Source: Zoogloea sp021286885
Lineage (GTDB): Bacteria; Pseudomonadota; Gammaproteobacteria; Burkholderiales; Rhodocyclaceae
Direction: 5' to 3' (one strand)
Assembly: GCF_041915215.1 (NCBI RefSeq)
Contig: NZ_JAYSBV010000004.1
DNA: 64,000 nucleotides
Under the pieces are notes generated by a model. That model worked only from the letters and a program-made list of their open reading frames with translations, ran no database searches and was not told where the DNA came from. Of this stretch, positions 39,879-48,110 are shown piece by piece (position 1 is the first letter of the stretch; every line of letters starts with the position of its first letter). The translations under genes were made by a program, and so were the position numbers.

Positions 39879-40736
39879 TCAGAAGCCCAGACTTTCAAGC
39901 AAGTCATCCACCTGGCTTTGATTGGTCACCACATCATCCCGCCCCACGGCATTAATCACAGGCCCATTCATCAGGCCTTCGGGGGCTTCAGCCTTACGCT
40001 CTTCAGGCATGGCATCGATCAGGACCTCCAGCAGTTGCTTCTCCAGCCCATGGGCCAGTTCCACCACTTTCTTGATGACCTGCCCGGTCAGATCCTGGAA
40101 GTCCTGGGCCATCATGATCTGCAAGAGCTGATCACTGGTTTCCCGGCTGCCATTCACCACCTCGCCCAGAAAGTCCCGCGTGCGTCCGGCCAGATCGCGG
40201 AATTCCTCAGGGGTCAGATCCTTGGCATACAGGCGATCCCATTGGGTACGCAGGGAGGCCGCATCTGTCATCACCTGATCCTGAATCGGCTTGGCGATAT
40301 CGGTGGCGTTGAGCACCTTGCTCGCAGCCTGCTCAGTCATTTCTGCAATGTAAGTCAGCCGCTGGCGTGCATCGGGAATCGCATGGGCTGATTCCTGCAA
40401 GCCCCGGTCATACCCCAACTCACGCAAGGCATCATGGAGTTTGCGCGTCATGATGCCAATCCGGTTATAGACTGACTCGGTTCGCTGTCCGGCCTCATCT
40501 GCCCCATCCTGTTTGGGGCTTTCGGCGTGCTCATCCTCAGCGTCGCTGGCGACGCTATCGAACAAGGCTTGCAACTCATCGCTATCACCATCTTTGAGTG
40601 TAGGACTCACCACTTCAAGACGTGGGGGCGGAACTGCCGGACTGGCCACCTCGGCACCACCACCCGCCATGCTGTCAAACAGGGCCTGCAGCTCCTGGTT
40701 GTCACCCGCTTCGTCGAATTTTTGCCGCTTTGTCAT
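39879..40736 (-). CDS. cheZ: CheY-P phosphatase CheZ with duplicated N-terminal motif
   Basis: The 285-residue protein contains the catalytic helix AQDFQDLTGQVIKKVVELAH (conserved Asp and Gln) and the C-terminal CheY-binding peptide SQVDDLLESLGF. The long N-terminal region holds two copies of a related motif, NQELQALFDSMAG (residues 13-25) and SDELQALFDSVAS (52-64), separated by acidic/proline-rich linkers. CheZ dephosphorylates CheY-P and ends the tumble/reversal signal. It is located between cheY and cheA. Confidence 0.94.
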   Translation of the reverse strand: MTKRQKFDEAGDNQELQALFDSMAGGGAEVASPAVPPPRLEVVSPTLKDGDSDELQALFDSVASDAEDEHAESPKQDGADEAGQRTESVYNRIGIMTRKLHDALRELGYDRGLQESAHAIPDARQRLTYIAEMTEQAASKVLNATDIAKPIQDQVMTDAASLRTQWDRLYAKDLTPEEFRDLAGRTRDFLGEVVNGSRETSDQLLQIMMAQDFQDLTGQVIKKVVELAHGLEKQLLEVLIDAMPEERKAEAPEGLMNGPVINAVGRDDVVTNQSQVDDLLESLGF

Positions 40737-40763
40737 TTCGCGCCTCCTTCGCGTAAGCCCGGG

Positions 40764-41162
40764 TCAGGCTGCTTTTTTGCCGGTCTTCTCGAAGATCTTT
40801 TCCAGCTTTTCCGAGAGGGTGGCTGCGGTGAAGGGCTTGACGATGTAGCCGCTGGCGCCGGCCTGGGCTGCTGCGATGATGTTTTCCTTCTTCGCTTCAG
40901 CCGTAATCATCAGCACCGGAAGATGCTTCAGGGTGGGATTGGCCCGGATGTTCTGGAGCAGGGTCAGCCCATCCATATTGGGCATGTTCCAGTCTGTCAC
41001 CACAAAATCGAAGGGCATGGTATTGAGCTTTTGCAGCGCAATCTGCCCATCTTCGGCTTCATCCACATTGGTAAAACCCAGCTCTTTGAGCAGGTTGCGC
41101 ACAATCCGGCGCATGGTGGAGAAGTCGTCCACCACCAGGAATTTCATTTTCGGGTCCGACAT
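40764..41162 (-). CDS. cheY: Chemotaxis response regulator CheY (first copy)
   Basis: The 132-residue single receiver domain starts at ATG 41162 after CGGAG. Key residues match E. coli numbering: Asp12, Asp13, phospho-acceptor Asp57 (VVTDWNMPNMDG), Thr87 (MITAEA) and Lys109 (IVKPF). It binds the flagellar switch when phosphorylated. With cheZ directly downstream it is the more likely motor-controlling CheY of the two in this window. Confidence 0.95.
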   Translation of the reverse strand: MSDPKMKFLVVDDFSTMRRIVRNLLKELGFTNVDEAEDGQIALQKLNTMPFDFVVTDWNMPNMDGLTLLQNIRANPTLKHLPVLMITAEAKKENIIAAAQAGASGYIVKPFTAATLSEKLEKIFEKTGKKAA

Positions 41163-41176
41163 TTGTTGATCTCCGT

Positions 41177-42115
41177 TCAATCCCGCTGGGTCCGCACCAA
41201 CAGCGGGCGCAGGGTCTCCGCCAGTACATCGGCATCAAACTTCGCAACGTACGAATCGACACCAACACTCTTGCCCATCGCCCGGTTGGCCTCCGAAGAG
41301 AGGGATGAATGCATCACCACCGGGATGCCTTCAAATCGAGCGTCCGATTTGATGTTGCGGGTCAGGACATAACCGTCCATCTCCGGCATTTCAGCATCCA
41401 CCAGGATCAGGTTCAGCTCCTCACTCAGGCTGACACCACGTTGCTGGGCATGGTTGGCCATGCCTTCCAGCCGCGTCCAGGCTTCAAACCCGTTGAGTGC
41501 GTGCTTGTGGCGCACACCCAGTTTGTCCAGGGTCTCGGCAATTTTCTTACGGGCGACGGCCGAGTCATCCACATAAAAGATGGTGACTTCCTCCCCATAT
41601 CCGAGCGGTTGGATCTGGCCGACCACGGCTTCGCCAAACGTGCTGGCCAGGATGGTTTCCACATCAAGGATGGAAACCAGCTTGCCGTCCTGCAATTCGG
41701 TGATGGCGGTAATGAAGTGATGCCCCCCGGAGGTCACGTTGTCGGGCGCCCGCACCTTGTCCCACTCCACCCGGATGATGCGATCCACCTCATGCACCAG
41801 AAAGCCCAGGGTGCGCTTGCTGTATTCGGTGACCATCATGGAGCTGCCCAAAGGCTCGCCAGGCAGGGCCACGCCCATGATCTTCGCCAGGGCCAGCACG
41901 GGAATGACATTGCCCCGCAGGGAAATCAGCCCTTCCACCCCCTCCGGCATATTCGGCGCCTTGGTGATGAAGGGGGCACGGGATACTTCCCGCACCTTGA
42001 ATACATTGATGCCAAAGATTTCCTGGGTGCCCAGACTGAACAGCAGGATTTCCATCCGGTTGGAGCCCGCCAGCTTGGTGCGGGCGTCTACGGTCTCAAG
42101 TACGCCGTGATCCAT
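41177..42115 (-). CDS. cheV: CheV coupling protein (CheW-REC fusion), copy 1
   Basis: The 312-residue protein has a CheW-like domain (residues 1-165; EIFGINVFKVREVSRAPFIT, then GLISLRGNVIPVLALAKIMG) and a receiver domain (175-312) with the acidic pair in YVDDSAVARKK and phospho-Asp in LVDAEMPEMDG. CheV couples receptors to CheA and is thought to mediate adaptation through its receiver. It follows a second cheV gene in tandem. No cheW gene is present in this module. Confidence 0.94.
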   Translation of the reverse strand: MDHGVLETVDARTKLAGSNRMEILLFSLGTQEIFGINVFKVREVSRAPFITKAPNMPEGVEGLISLRGNVIPVLALAKIMGVALPGEPLGSSMMVTEYSKRTLGFLVHEVDRIIRVEWDKVRAPDNVTSGGHHFITAITELQDGKLVSILDVETILASTFGEAVVGQIQPLGYGEEVTIFYVDDSAVARKKIAETLDKLGVRHKHALNGFEAWTRLEGMANHAQQRGVSLSEELNLILVDAEMPEMDGYVLTRNIKSDARFEGIPVVMHSSLSSEANRAMGKSVGVDSYVAKFDADVLAETLRPLLVRTQRD

Positions 42116-42142
42116 ATGCTCTTTCTCCCTTGCTTTGGGTGC

Positions 42143-43114
42143 TCAAACTCTGATGCGTTCTTTGGCGCCAGCTTCGATGATGCGGCGCAGCGTCTGGGCC
42201 AAGCGCTGGGGCTCAAACTTGGCCACATATTCATCCACCCCCACCGAGCGCCCCAATTGCTGGTTGGACATGCCCGACAAAGATGAATGCATGATCACCG
42301 GCACCCCTTCGAAACGCAGGTCGCTCTTGATCTTTTTGGTGAGGATGTAGCCGTCCATTTCGGGCATTTCCACATCGGTGAGCACCAGGGCCACCATATC
42401 CCGCACCCGACGATGGGCCGAGGTGGCATAGGTCGCCAGCTTGCCCAGCTCCTCCCAGGCCTGACGCCCATTGACCGAACCCACATAACGCACCCCCAGC
42501 ACATCCAGGGTGCGTTCAATCTGCTTGCGGGCCACCGAAGAATCGTCGGCAAAATAAACCGTGACCTGATCTCCGCCCGGGATCGCCTCAATCCCCTTGA
42601 ACTGGAGCTCGTCATCGTATTTGGTGGTTTCTGACAAGACCTTTTCCACATCCAGCAACATCACCAGACGCGGCCCAGGCAGCTCGGTCACCGCCGTCAC
42701 CAAGCCTCCCAGGTTGGCGGTCAGCATTTCCGGCGGCACCCGCATCTGGGACCAATCGAGGCGCAAGATCGTATCCACCGCCTCCACCAAGAACCCCTGG
42801 GTATGACCGTTGTACTCGGTCACAATCATGATTTCGCGGGGGGTATCGGTGCTCATTCCCGCGTATTTGGCCAGATCCACCACGGGCACCAGCACCCCCC
42901 GCAGACTTACCATGCCCTCCACCGACGAGGGCATTTCGGGTGCAGCCGTAATCGGCGGGGTGCGCATGACCTCCCGAACCTTGAATACGTTGATCCCGAA
43001 AGTTTCGCGCCGTCCGGTTCGGGGATCGATCCCCAGGGTGAACAGCAGGATTTCCAGCTTGTTGGTGCCCGCCAGTCGGGTGCGCGCATCAATGTTCTTG
43101 AGAAGTTCGGACAT
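42143..43114 (-). CDS. cheV: CheV coupling protein (CheW-REC fusion), copy 2
   Basis: The 323-residue paralogue of the next gene has a CheW-like domain (ETFGINVFKVREVMRTPPIT; GMVSLRGVLVPVVDLAKYAG) and a receiver domain (YFADDSSVARKQIERTLDVL; LTDVEMPEMDGYIL). The two proteins share the DARTRLAGTNKLEILLF opening and were probably born by duplication. It is the first gene of the unit, preceded by a sigma-28-like promoter and the terminator of an upstream MCP. Confidence 0.94.
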   Translation of the reverse strand: MSELLKNIDARTRLAGTNKLEILLFTLGIDPRTGRRETFGINVFKVREVMRTPPITAAPEMPSSVEGMVSLRGVLVPVVDLAKYAGMSTDTPREIMIVTEYNGHTQGFLVEAVDTILRLDWSQMRVPPEMLTANLGGLVTAVTELPGPRLVMLLDVEKVLSETTKYDDELQFKGIEAIPGGDQVTVYFADDSSVARKQIERTLDVLGVRYVGSVNGRQAWEELGKLATYATSAHRRVRDMVALVLTDVEMPEMDGYILTKKIKSDLRFEGVPVIMHSSLSGMSNQQLGRSVGVDEYVAKFEPQRLAQTLRRIIEAGAKERIRV

Positions 43115-43172
43115 GAAAGTCTCCGTCGCATGCCACCTGCCGCCCCATGGGACAGGCCTTGACCTGCTAGCA

Positions 43173-43199
43173 ATATCGGCGCACAGGGGGCATTCTTGA
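43173..43199 (-). promoter_or_regulatory. Sigma-28 (FliA)-type promoter before cheV
   Basis: On the minus strand TCAA-N15-GCCGATAT fits the FliA consensus TAAA-N15-GCCGATAA closely. It lies about 60 bp upstream of the first cheV and would drive cheV-cheV-cheY-cheZ-cheA. Activity would depend on fliA, which carries a stop codon here. Confidence 0.7.
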
Positions 43200-43213
43200 G
43201 CCGCTGCACACGC

Positions 43214-43240
43214 ATAAAAAAACCCGCCATCAGGCGGGTT
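43214..43240 (-). terminator. Rho-independent terminator after the MCP gene
   Basis: AACCCGCC-tgat-GGCGGGTT on the minus strand is followed by TTTTT. It lies downstream of the MCP stop at 43277 and separates the MCP from the cheV unit. Confidence 0.92.
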
Positions 43241-43276
43241 GGAATGATCCCGAGGCCAGACACCCCACTCGGCAGA

Positions 43277-44956
43277 TCAGGCCCGATAACCGATACGGAA
43301 GCCGCCCCAGTGGCGACCATTCACATACACGGGTGCCGAAATGTCATGCATGATCTCGCCCGTATCCCGGCGATAGGTCTGGATCAGGAAAGGCATCTGG
43401 TGCTTGCCGCACTGCTTGCCCACCGGGTCGTCAAAAATCCGCTTGGTCCGGTTACCCACAAAGTCCTTGGCATAATCGCCGGTCAGCGCCTGGGAGAAAC
43501 GCTTGTTATGGGTGGGCACATACCCATTACGGTCAGTACCAATCGCATACACCATATCGGGCTGCGTCTCCAAAAGACGCTCCTGAATGGCCGGGAAAAT
43601 CCGGTCGGCCAACGCATCAAAGCGGGTATTGAATTTCTGAGGTCGGGTGTTGGGAATGGGCCGGTAATTCTCGTCAAACAGATCACCCAGGCTGACCTGA
43701 CCGCTGGCCAAGGCCTGCTCCAAGGCCGCCCCGATCTGGCTGGCAGCTGCTCGCACCTGCTCGGGCATTTTCTGGTGAATGAGCATGGCTCGCTCACCCT
43801 CGGGCCCTAGTTTGAATACCCGGTTAATTTCCTTGAGATTGACTGCCAAACCACTAAGCGATTTGGCCTCATCCAGCGCTTCCCGGGCCCCAGAGGTGTT
43901 GGAGGCCACCATGTCCATGATGCTATGCACATGGTGCACGATCTGGTCCGCCTCCCGGCTATGGGCCGCAATCGCCCCCGCGATGGCATCCACCTTTTCC
44001 ATGGTTTGCTGGGCGCCCTGGTTGATCTGCTCCAGGGAGCCCGCCGCCTTGCGTGCCAGCTCGGCCCCCGCATGGGCCTGGGCACTGCCTGCATCAATCG
44101 ACGCAATGGCCGTCTGGGTTTCAGCCTGAATGGCGGTGATCATGCCGGCAATTTCAGTCGTTGCGGTGGAAGTCCGCTCAGCCAGCTTGCGCACCTCATC
44201 CGCCACCACCGCAAACCCGCGCCCCTGTTCCCCCGCCCGGGCGGCCTCAATCGCTGCATTCAAGGCCAGCAGATTGGTCTGATCCGCAATCTCGCGGATC
44301 ACCTTGACGATACCGCTGATGGCTTCCGAGCGGGCCCCCAGGGCGGTGATCACCCGTGCAGAATCTTCTACGGAGCGCGCAATGCGTTCAATTTCCTGGG
44401 AGGCACTGGTCACCACCTGAGCCCCTTGAACTGAAAGCTCCCGGGCCACCTGAGCATTGCTGGCGGTCTGGTTGGCGTGCTCGGCCACCGCACCGACCCC
44501 GGCAGTCATCTGCTCAATCGCCGACACCATGCTTTCAGCCGCATTTTGCTGACTGCTGGAGCCATCAGCCACCTGCTCAGCGTGGCTGGACACGAGGCCC
44601 GCGGCTTCATACACCCGCTGGGCATCAAAAATGACCTTGCCCACAATGCCCTGAAAACTGCTGATCAGCTCATTGAAATGGGTCGCCACATGCCCCACCT
44701 GCCCTTGGCTCACCGGGGCCCGGCGGGAAAGATCACCGTCGGCATGCATCTGACGGATGGTACTGGCCAAATCCGTGAGCGGGCGCTCAAACATCTGGCG
44801 CACCAATAAGGTGGCCACCGCCCCAAGGCACACGCCCAGGGCGATGCTGGCCCCTATCCATCCCGGGCTGACGGGCACGCCAAAGGCCGCCCCCAAACCC
44901 AGACAACCCAAGGTGGCCGGCAGGCCAACCAGGGGAAACAGCAGCACAGTCCGCAT
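43277..44956 (-). CDS. Methyl-accepting chemotaxis protein with C-terminal Cache-like sensor
   Basis: The 559-residue receptor has two N-terminal membrane segments without a large periplasmic domain, a HAMP-like linker (LTDLASTIRQMHADGDLSRR) and an MCP signalling domain (ADQTNLLALNAAIEAARAGE; FAVVADEVRKLAERT). Unusually, about 180 residues follow the signalling domain and resemble a single Cache sensor (ETQPDMVYAIGTDRNGYVPT, HNKRFSQ, then DISAPVYVNGRHWGGFRIGY). The sensor would therefore be cytoplasmic. It has its own promoter and terminator. Confidence 0.9.
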   Translation of the reverse strand: MRTVLLFPLVGLPATLGCLGLGAAFGVPVSPGWIGASIALGVCLGAVATLLVRQMFERPLTDLASTIRQMHADGDLSRRAPVSQGQVGHVATHFNELISSFQGIVGKVIFDAQRVYEAAGLVSSHAEQVADGSSSQQNAAESMVSAIEQMTAGVGAVAEHANQTASNAQVARELSVQGAQVVTSASQEIERIARSVEDSARVITALGARSEAISGIVKVIREIADQTNLLALNAAIEAARAGEQGRGFAVVADEVRKLAERTSTATTEIAGMITAIQAETQTAIASIDAGSAQAHAGAELARKAAGSLEQINQGAQQTMEKVDAIAGAIAAHSREADQIVHHVHSIMDMVASNTSGAREALDEAKSLSGLAVNLKEINRVFKLGPEGERAMLIHQKMPEQVRAAASQIGAALEQALASGQVSLGDLFDENYRPIPNTRPQKFNTRFDALADRIFPAIQERLLETQPDMVYAIGTDRNGYVPTHNKRFSQALTGDYAKDFVGNRTKRIFDDPVGKQCGKHQMPFLIQTYRRDTGEIMHDISAPVYVNGRHWGGFRIGYRA

Positions 44957-45033
44957 GATGATGTGTGTCCTCCGCCTAGAACCGGGGGCCTATGCCCCAA
45001 ACACCGATGCAGAGCACCAGTTGCTTTGAGGCA

Positions 45034-45060
45034 TTAACGGACACGAAAACCTAAACTTTA
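45034..45060 (-). promoter_or_regulatory. Sigma-28 (FliA)-type promoter before the MCP gene
   Basis: On the minus strand TAAAGTTT-N11-TCCGTTAA has a perfect -35 element and exact spacing; the -10 matches GCCGATAA at six of eight bases. It lies about 78 bp upstream of the MCP start. Confidence 0.75.
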
Positions 45061-45108
45061 CCCTCTGCCTGAACCGCCACAGCCCCGCCAGGCAAGGATG
45101 CGCAAACT

Positions 45109-45414
45109 TCAGCTGATCGGGAACAGCTTGCCGAAATTGGCGATTTCCAGCACCTGCTTCACGCTGCCCTTGGCATTGGTGAGAAAAACGCTCTTGCCCG
45201 AAGTCTTGGCCTTGTCGCGCAACATCAACAACATGCCCAAGGCCGAACTATCCAGATAGGCCACATTCCCCAGATCCACCGCGACCTCCGTGGTGCCCTG
45301 GGAGCCCAGCGCCTTGTCGACAGCCTCCCGAAATTCCCGGTGGGCGTTGAAGTCGAAACGGCCAGACAGTTGGATTCTGGCCTGGGTCTGTTGAGTGCTG
45401 ACACTGGTATCCAT
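45109..45414 (-). CDS. STAS-domain protein (anti-sigma factor antagonist type)
   Basis: The 101-residue protein is a single STAS domain: RIQLSGRFDFNAHREFREAV, then VDLGNVAYLDSSALGMLLML. Ser56 or Ser57 in the YLDSSALG motif is the expected phosphorylation site in SpoIIAA-like antagonists. It is placed behind cheB in the chemotaxis operon. Its partner kinase or sigma/anti-sigma pair is not in the window; a role in flagellar or biofilm signalling is an inference. Confidence 0.9.
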   Translation of the reverse strand: MDTSVSTQQTQARIQLSGRFDFNAHREFREAVDKALGSQGTTEVAVDLGNVAYLDSSALGMLLMLRDKAKTSGKSVFLTNAKGSVKQVLEIANFGKLFPIS

Positions 45415-45497
45415 GATTGCCTCAAAAAAATAGCTCGCTCAAATACGGTACCGCACGCCAAGGCCGCAACACGACCTACCTGCATGCAAATACTACC

Positions 45498-46565
45498 CTA
45501 CATCCGCCCGGCGCCCTGACCTCGCAGGCGCGCCAAAACCCGAGCAGCCACCTCCCGCAAAGGGGCCACTTCCTCAAGGGCCCCCACCTGGGCAGCCTCC
45601 CGAGGCATGCCATACACGACGCAGGAGTCCTGGTCCTGACCCACCGTCCAGGCCCCCGCCTGGCGCATGGCCAGCATCCCCTGGGCGCCGTCCTTCCCCA
45701 TACCCGTCAGAATCACCCCCAGGGCCTTGCGCCCCACGCATTGGGCGGCCGACTGAAACAACACATCCACCGCTGGCCGATGCCGATTCACAGGCTCAGC
45801 CTGGGACAATCCGCAGACATAAGCACCGTTGGCCTTGCGAATCAGCAGATGGGAATGCCCCGGCGCCAGATAGGCCGTTCCGGGCTGCAGCCGCTCTCCA
45901 TCTTCCGCCTCCTTCACCCGTAGCGCGCATGCGCCGTCCAGACGACGGGCAAAGGACGGCGTAAACGCCTCCGGCATATGCTGCACCATCAGAATCGGGG
46001 GCATGCTGGCGGGCAGGCCGCACAGCACATCCTTGATCGCTTCGGTGCCACCGGTAGAGGCGCCGATAAAGATCACCCGATCTGCCGCAGCAAAGTCACC
46101 GCTGGCAGGCGTCACTGCCGGAGCAGCTCCGGCATTGCCCCCCCCTGGCCGCAGGGCTGGGCGCAAGCGGGCGCTGTAAGCCGCCCGCAGCTTGTCGCCC
46201 ACCTCCTGCCTGAAGGCTTCGACCGCAGCAGGATGATCCATGCGCGGCTTGCCAATGAAATCCACCGCTCCCAGCTCCAGCGCTTGCAAGGTCACTTCCG
46301 AGCCCCGCACCGTCAGGCTGGAAATCATGACCACCGGCATGGGGCGCAGGCGCATCAAACGCCCCAAGAAATCCAGCCCATCCATACGGGGCATTTCCAC
46401 ATCCAGGGTCAGCACATCCGGATTCAGGCTTTTGATCATTTCCCGGGCCACCAAAGGGTCCGGAGCCTGTCCCACCACTTCCAGATTGGGGCAGGCATTG
46501 ATCACCTCGGTCAACAGACTGCGCATCAGCACAGAATCATCGACCACCAACACCTTGATTGTCAT
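45498..46565 (-). CDS. cheB: Chemotaxis methylesterase/deamidase CheB
   Basis: The 355-residue protein starts at ATG 46565 after GGAG. It has a receiver domain (Asp55 in LTLDVEMPRMDG) joined by a Gly/Ala/Pro linker to a methylesterase domain with Ser in IGASTGGTEA, His in VQHMPEAFTPSF and Asp in GMGKDGAQGM. It removes methyl groups from receptors to reset them. It is the only cheB in the window, so it probably serves all MCPs here. Confidence 0.95.
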   Translation of the reverse strand: MTIKVLVVDDSVLMRSLLTEVINACPNLEVVGQAPDPLVAREMIKSLNPDVLTLDVEMPRMDGLDFLGRLMRLRPMPVVMISSLTVRGSEVTLQALELGAVDFIGKPRMDHPAAVEAFRQEVGDKLRAAYSARLRPALRPGGGNAGAAPAVTPASGDFAAADRVIFIGASTGGTEAIKDVLCGLPASMPPILMVQHMPEAFTPSFARRLDGACALRVKEAEDGERLQPGTAYLAPGHSHLLIRKANGAYVCGLSQAEPVNRHRPAVDVLFQSAAQCVGRKALGVILTGMGKDGAQGMLAMRQAGAWTVGQDQDSCVVYGMPREAAQVGALEEVAPLREVAARVLARLRGQGAGRM

Positions 46566-46595
46566 GGCATCACTCCATCGCCCACACGGCAAGGC

Positions 46596-47210
46596 CTAAC
46601 CAAACAGCTCCACATCCCCGCCCATGCTGTCTTGGGACAGCCGTTTTTCGTATTCGCGCTCACGGGCAATGACTGTATCATTTTTCACATTCACCAGCTT
46701 CTTGAGCATCACGCGCCCGGTGGCGGGGAAGAAATACACCTTGCGCGGATACACATCCAGCAAGTCCTGGCCCACCACCGGAATGCGCTCCGTTTCCAAG
46801 TAGTCCAGCACAAAATGGGCATTCTTTTCCCCGACCTGGGTATGGCTCAAGCTAGCCAGCACCCGGCCACCGCCAAACACTTTGGCTTCAAGGTTGGAAC
46901 GCCGGGCCCCCAGCTTCAGCAAGTGATTAAGCAACACCTCCATGGCGTACGCGCCATAGCGTGCCGAACTGGAGAGCAGGCCATCATCCCCACGCCCCTC
47001 CGGCAGCATGAAATGATTCATGCCCCCCAGGCCCTTTTCCCGATCCCGAATGCAGGCGGTCACACATGAGCCCAATACCGTCACCAGCAATAAATCAGTG
47101 GTGGTCACAAAGTATTCGCCCGGCAAGACCTTGACCGCATCACAGCGGAAGGTGGGGTCAAAGTATTTACTGCGCGCCAGATGTTCTGCATAAGCCGGCT
47201 CAGCGTGCAT
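46596..47210 (-). CDS. cheD: Receptor glutamine deamidase CheD
   Basis: The 204-residue protein starts at ATG 47210, overlapping the cheR end by 11 bp. The catalytic Cys49 is in VLGSCVTACI and His66 in GGMNHFMLPEG. CheD deamidates receptor glutamines and modulates receptor activity. The C-terminus ends GGDVELFG, a motif shared with the MCP-like protein at 56381 (GEIDLF). Confidence 0.94.
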   Translation of the reverse strand: MHAEPAYAEHLARSKYFDPTFRCDAVKVLPGEYFVTTTDLLLVTVLGSCVTACIRDREKGLGGMNHFMLPEGRGDDGLLSSSARYGAYAMEVLLNHLLKLGARRSNLEAKVFGGGRVLASLSHTQVGEKNAHFVLDYLETERIPVVGQDLLDVYPRKVYFFPATGRVMLKKLVNVKNDTVIAREREYEKRLSQDSMGGDVELFG

Positions 47211-48099
47211 GGGCGTCCACCCTTTCGTAAACCGTGCGGCCAATCGAACGGAAAATATCTGCCGCATGTAAAAAGCTTTCGGAATGGCCGGCAAACAACA
47301 ATCCGTCCTGCTTCAGCAGCGGAAAGAAACGCTTCAGAATGGTGTACTGGGTGGGCTTATCGAAGTAAATCATCACATTCCGACAGAACATGATGTCAAA
47401 CGGCCCCTGAATCGGCCAGGTTTTGTCCAGCAGGTTGAGCCGCCGAAAATCGATCAACTGCTGCAGCTCAGGCCGAACCCGCACCAAGCCTTGCTGAGCC
47501 CCCGTGCCTTTCAGAAAATAGCGTTGCACTCGCTCCCGGGGCAGGCGCTCCACCCGGTCAATCCCATACACCCCCTTGCGCGCCGTTTCCAGCACATTGG
47601 TATCGATATCCGAAGCTATGATCTGCACCGGCGGGTTCAAGGTATTGAAGGCCTCGCATGCCGTAATCGCCAGGCTATAGGGCTCCTCCCCTGTGGACGA
47701 GGCGCTGCACCAGATGCGAATGGGCCCTTTGCTGCCCAGGGTTTTGAGACGCTGGGTCAAAATATCAAAGTGGTGGGCCTCCCGGAAAAAGGAGGTCAGA
47801 TTGGTTGTGAGACTATTGACGAAAGTCTCCCACTCCTCTGGCTCTTTCAGCGCCCGATCCAGATATGCAGCAAATGTTTTATCCCCCCGCGCACGCAATC
47901 GACGCGCCAGCCGGCTGTACACCATGTCCTGCTTGAGCGGAGAAAGGGAAATGCCAGCGTGCTCATAAATCAACTGACGCACACGCTCAAAATCCTCACT
48001 GGAGAAAGAGAACTCCCGCTCTGCACTCACGTTGCCACTGCCACTCACGCTGGCGGTGGACGGGGGCACGCGCCCCGTTGTCGTCACTTTGGAATTCAT
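47200..48099 (-). CDS. cheR: Chemotaxis methyltransferase CheR
   Basis: The 299-residue protein starts at ATG 48099 after GAGGGAG. It has the helical N-terminal domain (FERVRQLIYEHAGISLSPLK) and a SAM-binding domain (IRIWCSASSTGEEPYSLAIT; FDIMFCRNVMIYFDKPTQ; LFAGHSESF). It methylates receptor glutamates. Two adjacent MCPs end in aromatic pentapeptides (EWEEF, AWAEF) of the type that tethers CheR. Confidence 0.95.
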   Translation of the reverse strand: MNSKVTTTGRVPPSTASVSGSGNVSAEREFSFSSEDFERVRQLIYEHAGISLSPLKQDMVYSRLARRLRARGDKTFAAYLDRALKEPEEWETFVNSLTTNLTSFFREAHHFDILTQRLKTLGSKGPIRIWCSASSTGEEPYSLAITACEAFNTLNPPVQIIASDIDTNVLETARKGVYGIDRVERLPRERVQRYFLKGTGAQQGLVRVRPELQQLIDFRRLNLLDKTWPIQGPFDIMFCRNVMIYFDKPTQYTILKRFFPLLKQDGLLFAGHSESFLHAADIFRSIGRTVYERVDAHAR

Positions 48100-48110
48100 G
48101 CCGTGCTCCC

